DNA from: an uncultured Pelagibacteraceae bacterium
Lineage (GTDB): Bacteria; Pseudomonadota; Alphaproteobacteria; Pelagibacterales; Pelagibacteraceae
DNA: 7,081 nucleotides
Direction of reading: 5' to 3'
NCBI GenBank assembly: GCA_902531455.1
Contig: CACAEM010000028.1
Span: 1 to 7,081, forward strand
Every line of letters starts with the position of its first letter. Positions within the stretch are counted from its first letter, which is position 1. The position numbers and the translations under genes are program-made. The notes below the pieces were generated by a model. It was given only the letters and a program-made list of their open reading frames with translations, was not told the origin of the DNA and searched no databases. Of this stretch, positions 1 to 5,783 are shown one piece after another.

Positions 1-2
1 AA

Positions 3-1235
3 GATCAACTTGCAAACGTTGTAGATGGCAAAGCTTTTTTGCTTCAGGGAGGAGATTGTGCGGAGAGTTTTGCAGAATTTAATCCAGATAATATTAGAGA
101 CTATTTTAAATTAATGTTGCAAATGTCTTTAGTTTTAACATACTCAGCATCATTACCAGTTGTGAAGTTAGGAAGAATTGCTGGCCAGTTTTCGAAGCCC
201 AGAAGTGCGCCTACTGAAAAACGTGGAGACATAGAGCTTCCAAGTTATTTGGGAGATAACATTAATGGTGTAGAATTTAATGAAACTGCTAGAGAGTACG
301 ATCCTAAAAGATTATTCAGGGCCTATTCCCAATCTGCATCTACACTTAACCTTATAAGAGCATTTTCTAATGGTGGTTTTGCCGATTTGAAAAAAGTTCA
401 CTTGTGGAATTTAGGATATATTAAATCTGCTTCACAAGCTAAAAAATTTAAAGACCTAGAAGATAAAATCGCGGACGCATTGGCATTTATGGAAGCTTGT
501 GGAATTACATCAGATTTTAACAGACGACTTTACACTGTTAATTTTTGGACATCTCATGAGGCTTTACACTTACCTTTCGAAGAAACAATGACTAGAATTG
601 ATTCAATGACTGGTGAATATCATGATACATCAGCACATTTTGTTTGGATAGGTGATAGAACAAGACAAATAGACGGTGGACATATAGAATTCTGCAGAGG
701 AATTGAAAATCCAATTGGAATTAAGTGTGGACCAACCTCCAAGCCTGATGAAATTGCTAAAATTTGTGAATTAATTAATCCTAAAAATGAAAAAGGAAAA
801 GTTACTTTAATTTCTAGATTTGGTCATGATCAAGTAGAAAAATATTTACCAAAACTTATAAGAGGAATAAAAAAAGAGGGACTAAATGTGATTTGGTCAT
901 GTGATCCAATGCACGGAAATACAATTAAATCTACTACAGGATTTAAAACAAGACCTTTTAATAATGTTTTAAATGAAGTTAAAAATGTTTTTGGTGTACA
1001 TCAAAGTGAAGGCTCTTATGCAGGAGGACTTCATATTGAAATGACTGGTCAAAATGTGACAGAATGTACAGGTGGAGCACAGAAAATATCAGACACAGAT
1101 TTATCAAGTAGATATCACACACAATGTGATCCAAGACTAAATGCCAATCAAGCCTTAGAGTTAGCTTTCTTAATATCAGACGAGATTAAAAAGAATACCT
1201 TGTATGCTAAAAATGGTATTAGAGCGGCATCTTAA
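3..1235 (+). CDS. aroG: Class II 3-deoxy-7-phosphoheptulonate (DAHP) synthase, 5'-truncated by window edge
   Basis: Catalyses the first step of the shikimate pathway, condensing phosphoenolpyruvate and erythrose 4-phosphate in the cytoplasm. The frame is open from base 3 with no start codon in view. 410 residues are visible, and class II enzymes run about 450, so roughly 40-50 N-terminal residues lie outside. Seen directly: QGGDCAES (visible residues 15-22), KPRSAPTEKRG (65-75), YSQSASTLNLIRAF (108-121), WTSHEAL (182-188), GDRTRQIDGGH (217-227), DPMHGNT (301-307), EMTGQNVTEC (346-355) and CDPRLN (375-380). The four expected metal ligands fall at C19, H304, E346 and D376. The H-to-E and E-to-D spacings of 42 and 30 equal those I recall for M. 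tuberculosis AroG (C87, H369, E411, D441). It is the class II (plant-like) type, not the E. coli AroFGH type. The next gene follows after 37 bases on the same strand, so cotranscription is likely. Family is certain; the symbol is conventional. Confidence 0.96.
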   Translation, partial: DQLANVVDGKAFLLQGGDCAESFAEFNPDNIRDYFKLMLQMSLVLTYSASLPVVKLGRIAGQFSKPRSAPTEKRGDIELPSYLGDNINGVEFNETAREYDPKRLFRAYSQSASTLNLIRAFSNGGFADLKKVHLWNLGYIKSASQAKKFKDLEDKIADALAFMEACGITSDFNRRLYTVNFWTSHEALHLPFEETMTRIDSMTGEYHDTSAHFVWIGDRTRQIDGGHIEFCRGIENPIGIKCGPTSKPDEIAKICELINPKNEKGKVTLISRFGHDQVEKYLPKLIRGIKKEGLNVIWSCDPMHGNTIKSTTGFKTRPFNNVLNEVKNVFGVHQSEGSYAGGLHIEMTGQNVTECTGGAQKISDTDLSSRYHTQCDPRLNANQALELAFLISDEIKKNTLYAKNGIRAAS

Positions 1236-1272
1236 TCATTTAATTTTTAAAATTAATAATTATATTCAAAGT

Positions 1273-1734
1273 ATGGATCCAAGCCAAAAAGTAACATTTA
1301 TTAAAGATTGGATATCGAACTATGTAAGCTCGATGCCTAAAAAAGCTGAGTCTTTGGTCATTGGAATTTCAGGCGGAATAGACTCATCAGTTTCTAGCAC
1401 TCTGAGTGCAATGACGGGACTTAAAACTATTGTTTTATCCATGCCAATAAAGCAAAAAAGTGCACAACATGATTTAAGTTTAAAACATCAAGAGTGGCTT
1501 AAACAAAATTTTGAAAATGTTGAAGGAATTACCGTCGAGTTAGACAGTCTTTTTTCTACATTTCAAAATACTTTGAAAAATTTTAATAGTTTACATGGCA
1601 TGGCAAATTCTAGAGCTAGATTAAGAATGACAACGCTTTATCAGGTTGCTGCTGCAAACAATGGAATAGTAGTTGGCACAGGAAATAAAGTTGAAGACTT
1701 TGGTGTAGGATTTTACACAAAGTATGGTGATGGT
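1273..1734 (+). pseudogene. nadE: nadE 5' fragment (NH3-dependent NAD+ synthetase, N-terminal half)
   Basis: This part encodes the PP-loop ATPase core of NAD synthetase, which adenylates nicotinic acid adenine dinucleotide and amidates it with ammonia. There is no upstream nitrilase-type glutaminase domain: the frame begins about 32 residues before SGGIDSS, as in the short ammonia-dependent class. Similarity to NadE is continuous through KYGDG and then stops abruptly. The C-terminal region, which helps form the substrate site and the dimer, is absent, and no remnant of it was found in the other frames downstream. It is marked as a fragment because the remaining piece should not fold into a working enzyme. 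Confidence 0.82.
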
Positions 1735-2088
1735 GCTGAAATAATATTCCCAGAGGCTTTAAAAAACGAAAAAGAATTTGAATTAGTAAGAAAGTCACTA
1801 GATTGTTATCTTTTAGCTAATATGACTGAATTTGGTAAATCTAAATTACTTAATTATAAACAGCTTCAAGACTTGGGATATAATATAGTCATTTATCCAG
1901 TCTCCACCCAAAGATTAGCAATGAAAAATGTGGAGGATGGTTTACGTGCCATTTTTGCTGATGGACATCAAAACAATATTATTGATAAAATGCAGACGCG
2001 GAAGAGATTGTATGATCTAGTTGAATACGAAAAATATAATGCTTTAGACGAAAAGATTTATAATTTTAATACAGATGGACATGAATAA
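1273..2088 (+). CDS. Chimeric frame: N-terminal half of ammonia-dependent NAD synthetase joined in frame to C-terminal third of 2-methylisocitrate lyase
   Basis: A 271-residue frame from ATG 1273. Residues 1-154 are NadE: P-loop SGGIDSS (33-39), ANSRARLRM (111-119), GTGNKVED (135-142) and GFYTKYGDG (146-154). NadE normally continues GVDISPIADL and ends with a TDE-rich C-terminus. Here residue 155 onward reads AEIIFPEAL, LLANMTEFGK (180-189), YPVS (208-211) and DKMQTRKRLYDLVEY (238-252), which is PrpB sequence from the FPEA motif to its normal C-terminus. The missing NadE part is roughly 115 residues, including nicotinate-adenine-dinucleotide-binding elements. The missing PrpB part is roughly 180 residues, including the KKCGH catalytic cysteine loop and the Mg-binding aspartates. 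Neither activity is expected. Total length (271) mimics a normal NadE (about 275), so length filters would not flag it. An upstream in-frame ATG at 1204 lies inside the aroG gene and adds 23 residues without family similarity, so 1273 is preferred. No Shine-Dalgarno site is obvious. The 3' end overlaps the prpC start (TAATG). It could be a true fusion or an assembly chimera. Confidence 0.85.
   Translation: MDPSQKVTFIKDWISNYVSSMPKKAESLVIGISGGIDSSVSSTLSAMTGLKTIVLSMPIKQKSAQHDLSLKHQEWLKQNFENVEGITVELDSLFSTFQNTLKNFNSLHGMANSRARLRMTTLYQVAAANNGIVVGTGNKVEDFGVGFYTKYGDGAEIIFPEALKNEKEFELVRKSLDCYLLANMTEFGKSKLLNYKQLQDLGYNIVIYPVSTQRLAMKNVEDGLRAIFADGHQNNIIDKMQTRKRLYDLVEYEKYNALDEKIYNFNTDGHE
1732..2088 (+). pseudogene. 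prpB: prpB 3' fragment (2-methylisocitrate lyase, C-terminal third)
   Basis: Methylisocitrate lyase cleaves 2-methylisocitrate to pyruvate and succinate in the methylcitrate cycle for propionate. The retained 117 residues begin at the GAE of the strand that carries the FPEA glutamate (E188 in E. coli PrpB, from memory). They continue through LLANMTEFG, YPVS and DKMQTR to the usual C-terminal tail. The TIM-barrel N-terminal part with the metal-binding aspartates, the KKCGH loop and the RTDA arginine is missing. The TAATG coupling to a methylcitrate synthase downstream is the arrangement expected of a prpBC operon, so this end of the gene appears to be in its original place. Confidence 0.82.
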
Positions 2089-3212
2089 TGAGTGACGAAA
2101 TCAAAAAAGGTTTGCTTGGTATAGTTGTTGACGAAACAGAAGTTTCCAAAGTAATGCCAGAGATTAACTCTTTAACCTATAGAGGATATGCCGCTCAAGA
2201 TTTATGTGCTAAATGTAAATTTGAAGAGGTCGCTTATCTAATCCTTAATGGCGAACTACCAACCAAAAAACAATTAAAAAAATTTGAAAAAGAAGAAAGA
2301 AAAGAGAGAAAGCTATCTAAAACTTTATTAGATGATATCAAAAAATTTCCTAAAAAAGCTCACCCTATGGATGTTGCTAGAACAGCAGTAAGTATTATGG
2401 GACTTGAAGATAAAGAAACTAAAGATAATTCTCCCAAAGCCAATATGCGAAAAGTTATGAGAATATTTGCAAAGATGCCAGTTGCCCTAGCTGCATTTTA
2501 CAGAGCAAGAAAAGGAAAGAAAATTATTCCACCCAAAATAAATTTATCTTTTTCAGAAAACTTTTTTCATATGTGTTTTGGGAAAGTTCCAAATAGAAAT
2601 ATTGTAAAAGCATTTGATGTATCTCTAATTTTATATGCAGAACATAGTTTTAATGTATCCACTTTTACTGCAAGAACTATAACTAGTAGTTTATCTGACA
2701 TCCATGGTGCTATTACTGGAGCTATTGCAAGTTTAAAAGGACCTCTTCATGGAGGAGCTAATGAAGAAGTCATGCATATGATGAATAAAATTAAAAAACC
2801 TGAGAATGCTCTTAAGTGGATAAATAAAGCTCTAGATAACAAAGATGTTGTAATGGGTTTTGGTCACAGAGTTTACAAAAGTGGAGACTCAAGAGTTCCA
2901 ACTATGAGGGAATATTTTGGTAAAGTTGCCAAAATTAAGAAAGATAAAAAATTTGAGAAAATTTACGACATAGTTGAAAAGGTAATGATAGATAGAAAAA
3001 ACATTCATCCAAATGTGGATTACCCTACTGGACCGACTTATCATTTAATGGGTTTTGATACAGATTTTTTTACACCAATTTTTGTAATTTCAAGAATTAC
3101 TGGTTGGTCAGCACATATTATAGAACAACATGCTGCTAATAAACTTATTAGACCTCTAGCAAGCTACAGAGGTAGCAAACACAGAAAAGTTCTTCAATTA
3201 AATCAAAGATAA
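2088..3212 (+). CDS. prpC: 2-methylcitrate synthase / citrate synthase family protein
   Basis: Condenses propionyl-CoA (or acetyl-CoA) with oxaloacetate to give 2-methylcitrate (or citrate). The 374-residue length and the N-terminus (KKGLLGIVVDETEVSKVMPE, then YRGY 31-34) fit the short PrpC/citrate synthase II group rather than the longer hexameric GltA. Seen motifs: FEEVAYLILNGELP (45-58), HPMDVARTAVS (92-102), AEHSFNVSTFTAR (184-196), GPLHGGANE (218-226), GFGHRVYKSGD (257-267), NVDYPTG (309-315) and GWSAHIIEQ (339-347). The catalytic triad is complete as H221, H260 and D311. The ATG shares one base with the preceding TAA (TAATG), implying translational coupling to the prpB-derived frame. 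That context and the sequence favour PrpC over a housekeeping citrate synthase, though such enzymes often accept both substrates. No prpD is present in the window. The gene is intact, and its partner upstream is broken. Confidence 0.88.
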   Translation: MSDEIKKGLLGIVVDETEVSKVMPEINSLTYRGYAAQDLCAKCKFEEVAYLILNGELPTKKQLKKFEKEERKERKLSKTLLDDIKKFPKKAHPMDVARTAVSIMGLEDKETKDNSPKANMRKVMRIFAKMPVALAAFYRARKGKKIIPPKINLSFSENFFHMCFGKVPNRNIVKAFDVSLILYAEHSFNVSTFTARTITSSLSDIHGAITGAIASLKGPLHGGANEEVMHMMNKIKKPENALKWINKALDNKDVVMGFGHRVYKSGDSRVPTMREYFGKVAKIKKDKKFEKIYDIVEKVMIDRKNIHPNVDYPTGPTYHLMGFDTDFFTPIFVISRITGWSAHIIEQHAANKLIRPLASYRGSKHRKVLQLNQR

Positions 3213-3249
3213 TTAAATCATTATATTTTATTTCATTATAAAGTTTTTA

Positions 3250-3255
3250 TATAAT
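3250..3255 (+). promoter_or_regulatory. Possible -10 box for the flavodoxin-fold gene
   Basis: A perfect TATAAT lies 9 bases before the ATG at 3265, which would give a leaderless or nearly leaderless transcript. The region 17 bases upstream (3227-3232, TTTATT) is only a weak -35 match. In sequence this A+T-rich a chance match is quite possible. The 52-base gap after prpC is nevertheless the largest on the plus strand here, and it is a sensible place for a new promoter. Confidence 0.3.
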
Positions 3256-3264
3256 ACCTTTAAA

Positions 3265-3873
3265 ATGAAAAAAATATTTATTGCTTATGGGCATCACAAT
3301 ACTTCAAATTCTTTCAACTCAGCTATAAGAGACACCTTTATTGATGAAGCTAAAAAAGTTGGACATAAAATTGATTTGATAAATTTGTTTGAAGAAAAAG
3401 AACAACTTCCTTTTTATAATCAGAACGTTAATCCACCTCCTCAGCTTGTATTAGATTATAGAAAAAGATTGGAAGATAGTGATGTAATGATGTTAATCGG
3501 TTCTTGCCACAATTTAAGACTTAATGCAATTCTAGAAAATTGGGTTGATTGGGTGTTACATCCTAAATGGTTTTTTTCATACAAATCATTAATTCCAGGT
3601 AATAAATATTTTAAAAATTATGGTTACCCAGTTCCTGGTGCAATGAAAGGTAAACTTGGTATTGTATCAATTACATATGGTGGACCAATGATTAGTTATC
3701 AAAACTTTTCAATTTTTGACAATATTCCTTTTAGAAGAATAAAAAAAATTGTTTTTAAATTGGGGGGACTTAAAACAAAATATATTAGATTCTACTCTGT
3801 ATTGCCTGATATGGATAAAAAAATTTTTGAAAAACACATGGGTAGAGTTAAAAAGTTGGCAAGGAGCTTATAG
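3265..3873 (+). CDS. Flavodoxin-fold NAD(P)H oxidoreductase (NQO1/KefF/MdaB-like)
   Basis: A 202-residue cytoplasmic protein of the Flavodoxin_2 type, expected to bind FMN or FAD and reduce quinones or other acceptors with NAD(P)H. Seen: N-terminal strand KKIFIAYGHHNTSNSFN (2-18), matching the family pattern of a hydrophobic strand followed by H and SFN for phosphate binding. Next come DVMMLIG (73-79), LENWVDWVL (90-98), which matches the family's LKxWxDRV helix, and KGKLGIVSITYGGP (128-141), which matches the second flavin-contact loop. The usual PxWW segment before the helix is replaced by GSCHNLRLNAI (79-89), so flavin binding or substrate may be unusual. The substrate cannot be named. No clear Shine-Dalgarno site precedes the ATG. 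The gene ends convergently with the haem-monooxygenase-like gene, overlapping it by 6 bases. Confidence 0.8.
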   Translation: MKKIFIAYGHHNTSNSFNSAIRDTFIDEAKKVGHKIDLINLFEEKEQLPFYNQNVNPPPQLVLDYRKRLEDSDVMMLIGSCHNLRLNAILENWVDWVLHPKWFFSYKSLIPGNKYFKNYGYPVPGAMKGKLGIVSITYGGPMISYQNFSIFDNIPFRRIKKIVFKLGGLKTKYIRFYSVLPDMDKKIFEKHMGRVKKLARSL

Positions 3874-4170
3874 AACTCTTTCAAATCCCTCAAATTCTGG
3901 TGCTCCTAAATATAGATCTTTGTGCCGACCAGCATTTTTATGAGCTAATCTAAAAGCCTCAGATTTAGTCCAATTAAAAAAATCTTCTTGTGAATTCCAT
4001 ATACTATGGGAAGCATATAAAGAAAATTCATCAGTTTTTTTTCCTTTAATTAAATGAAATTCTTTAAAACCGGGAACGCCACTTAAGTGCGTATCTCTTT
4101 CTCTCCATACTTTTTCAAATTGCTCTTCTTTACCAGGAACAATTTTAAATCTGTTCATTGCAATAAACAT
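3868..4170 (-). CDS. ABM-domain protein, probable haem-degrading monooxygenase (IsdG/HmoB-like)
   Basis: A 100-residue single-domain ferredoxin-like (antibiotic biosynthesis monooxygenase) protein, the usual size for the IsdG/IsdI/HmoA group. Seen: NRFKIVPGKEEQFEKVWRER (6-25), VPGF (32-35), YASHSIWNSQEDFFNWTKSE (52-71), AHKNAG (76-81) and a C-terminal GAPEFEGFE. The residues needed for haem ring opening in IsdG (N7, W67, H77, from memory) are matched here by N6, W67 and H77, which favours a true haem oxygenase over other ABM proteins such as quinol monooxygenases. The start at 4170 keeps the Asn at position 6; a second Met at residue 5 would leave Asn at position 2 and is rejected. It begins 3 bases after the nitroreductase stop, so it is probably cotranscribed. 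Its stop overlaps the converging gene. The physiological reductant is unknown. Confidence 0.82.
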   Translation of the reverse strand: MFIAMNRFKIVPGKEEQFEKVWRERDTHLSGVPGFKEFHLIKGKKTDEFSLYASHSIWNSQEDFFNWTKSEAFRLAHKNAGRHKDLYLGAPEFEGFERVL

Positions 4171-4173
4171 AAA

Positions 4174-4737
4174 CTATAAGTATGAGACAACTTTGCCAGG
4201 GTCTGGTCTTCTTCTTTCGTTTGGTTCCTCAACTTTATGACCAATGTAAATAAAACCTGAAATTCTATCTATATCTGGTCTTCCACCCAAATATTCTAAC
4301 ATTTTATTATTATAAGCGTACCACTCTGTTAACCATTGAGCTGCATATCCTAAAGACTGAGCGCATGACAATAAATTCATGCATACTGCTCCTGACGACA
4401 AAACCATTTCCCAATTTGGTATTTTCGGATGTTCAACAGGTGTCGATATAACTGCCATTACTACAGAAGCTCTTTGAAGCCTTTTTGATTCAATTATTAA
4501 ACTTTCGTTACTAGCCTCTGGATTTTCCCTCTTAAATTCTGTTAATATTATGCTTTCATCAATAACTTTTAATTTATCGTCTTTTATAACTTTTATTTTC
4601 CAAGGATTTAAGGCTCCGTGGTCTGGAACTCTTATTCCAGCATTAATTATTGTTAGAAGATCATCATCTTTAATTGGATGATTTCGCATTTTTTTTGCTA
4701 AAACAGATCTTCTTTTCAAATAAAAATTCTCACTCAT
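4174..4737 (-). CDS. YdjA-like nitroreductase family FMN oxidoreductase
   Basis: A 187-residue protein of the small nitroreductase group typified by E. coli YdjA (183 residues): homodimeric, FMN-binding, and using NAD(P)H, with a natural substrate that is not established. Seen: the N-terminal RRS FMN-phosphate motif (9-11), AGIRVPDHGALNPW (33-46), matching YdjA AGxRxPDHxxxxPW, IPNWEM (106-111), the SSGAVCMNL helix (114-122) and GFIYIGH near the C-terminus (161-167), followed by a PDP element (178-180). It lies 38 bases downstream of nrdB and 3 bases upstream of the haem-monooxygenase-like gene on the same strand. A purine-rich GGAAGAAAG lies upstream on the minus strand, but it is too far from the ATG (about 12 bases or more) to be a strong ribosome site. 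Confidence 0.88.
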   Translation of the reverse strand: MSENFYLKRRSVLAKKMRNHPIKDDDLLTIINAGIRVPDHGALNPWKIKVIKDDKLKVIDESIILTEFKRENPEASNESLIIESKRLQRASVVMAVISTPVEHPKIPNWEMVLSSGAVCMNLLSCAQSLGYAAQWLTEWYAYNNKMLEYLGGRPDIDRISGFIYIGHKVEEPNERRRPDPGKVVSYL

Positions 4738-4757
4738 GCTTATTCAGCTTCTTTCTT

Positions 4758-4777
4758 CCGCACGTGTGGTTTTTTTT
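4758..4777 (+). other. Near-palindrome (CCGCACGTGTGG) followed by eight T
   Basis: The 12-base element centred on CACGTG is followed directly by T8 on the plus strand, inside the 38-base nrdB-nitroreductase gap. As plus-strand RNA it could fold a 4-pair stem (one G-U) with an ACGT loop and a U tract, resembling a minimal terminator. Both flanking genes are read on the minus strand, however, so that orientation has no obvious client. On the minus strand the A run precedes the hairpin and one stem pair is lost, so it is not a terminator there. It could instead be a protein-binding palindrome or chance. Confidence 0.3.
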
Positions 4778-5783
4778 AACTAAACGCTTCTGTCCAAGAT
4801 CCTCTTGTAGATGCTTTAGAATATTCAGTCGCTCTACCTTCAAAGAAGTTCATGTGTTCAACAGCATTCAACATAGTATCAAGCCATGTTAATGGATTTT
4901 TTTGGACATCATAAATAGGTTCCAAACCTAACTGATCAAGCCTTCTATTTGCAATGAATCTTATATATTCCTTAACTTCTTTCGCTGTTAAACCTTCCAT
5001 AGGTCCCATTTCAAAAGCTAAATCAATAAACGAATCTTCGTGCTCGACAATAGTTCTGCACGCTTCATAAAGTTCTTTTTTAAGTTTAGGTGTCCAAATT
5101 TCAGGGTTTTCTTTAATAAATTCTTTAAAGATTCTGATCATTGAATTACAGTGAAGCGTTTCATCTCTTACTGACCAAGTAACAATTTGGCCCATCCCTT
5201 TCATTTTATTATGTCTTGGAAAATTAAGTAAAATTGCAAAACTTGCAAATAACTGTAGACCTTCTGTGAATGCACTAAACACTGCAACTGTTTTTGCAAT
5301 ATCCTCTTTTGAATTTACATTAAAGTTTTGCATATAATCATATTTATCTTTCATCTCTTTATATTTCATGAAAGCTGAGTATTCTGACTCTGGCATTCCA
5401 ATAGTATCTAAAAGATGTGAGTAAGCTGCAACATGAACAGTTTCCATTGAAGCAAATGCAGTCATCATCATTAGTACTTCAGTTGGTTTAAATACAGTCG
5501 TGTAGTGTCTTAGGTAACAGTTATTAACTTCTACATCAGCTTGAGTAAAAAATCTAAAAATTTGAGTTAATAAATTTTTTTCTGGTTGTGATAAATTTTT
5601 TTGCCAATCTCTTACATCATCTCCTAACGGAACCTCTTCAGGCAACCAATGAATTCTCTGTTGAGTTAACCAAGCATCATAACACCATGGATATCTAAAA
5701 GGTTTGTAAACTGGGTTCTCAACTAACAGACCCATTTTTTTTGGTTGAATTATTTCTTTATTAATTTTTTCTGCTACTGACAT
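4776..5783 (-). CDS. nrdB: Class I ribonucleoside-diphosphate reductase, beta (small) subunit
   Basis: Small subunit of aerobic ribonucleotide reductase. It houses the dimetal-tyrosyl radical cofactor and passes the radical to NrdA for deoxyribonucleotide synthesis. It has 335 residues from the chosen ATG. Ligands seen: D83 (QADVE), E114 and H117 (METVH), E174 (FTEG), E208 and H211 (RDETLH). The radical tyrosine is Y121, seven residues after E114 as in E. coli (E115/Y122). Y321 in the C-terminal ATEYSKAS region is a likely counterpart of E. coli Y356 in radical transfer, and the tail WTEAFS probably docks to NrdA. A GTG nine bases upstream is in frame but sits against the ribosome site; the ATG at 5783 is 8 bases after GAGGAG and is preferred. 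The start overlaps the nrdA end by 10 bases. Confidence 0.96.
   Translation of the reverse strand: MSVAEKINKEIIQPKKMGLLVENPVYKPFRYPWCYDAWLTQQRIHWLPEEVPLGDDVRDWQKNLSQPEKNLLTQIFRFFTQADVEVNNCYLRHYTTVFKPTEVLMMMTAFASMETVHVAAYSHLLDTIGMPESEYSAFMKYKEMKDKYDYMQNFNVNSKEDIAKTVAVFSAFTEGLQLFASFAILLNFPRHNKMKGMGQIVTWSVRDETLHCNSMIRIFKEFIKENPEIWTPKLKKELYEACRTIVEHEDSFIDLAFEMGPMEGLTAKEVKEYIRFIANRRLDQLGLEPIYDVQKNPLTWLDTMLNAVEHMNFFEGRATEYSKASTRGSWTEAFS

Noticed and set aside
1204..1272. An upstream in-frame ATG that would extend the NadE-PrpB frame by 23 residues.
   Set aside because: It overlaps the aroG coding end, the extra residues resemble no NadE N-terminus, and the start at 1273 gives the expected distance to the SGGIDSS loop.
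1236..1272. The 37-base gap between aroG and the chimeric frame as a promoter or terminator.
   Set aside because: It is A+T-rich with no convincing -35/-10 pair or hairpin; read-through from aroG is simpler.
2088..3212. The citrate synthase family gene as the housekeeping gltA.
   Set aside because: Its length (374 residues), its N-terminal pattern and its coupling to a prpB remnant fit PrpC better, although dual activity cannot be excluded.
3235..3255. Inverted repeat ATTATA/TATAAT after prpC as a possible terminator.
   Set aside because: A six-pair stem of only A-T pairs with a 9-base loop is too weak to support, and the right arm coincides with a plausible -10 box.
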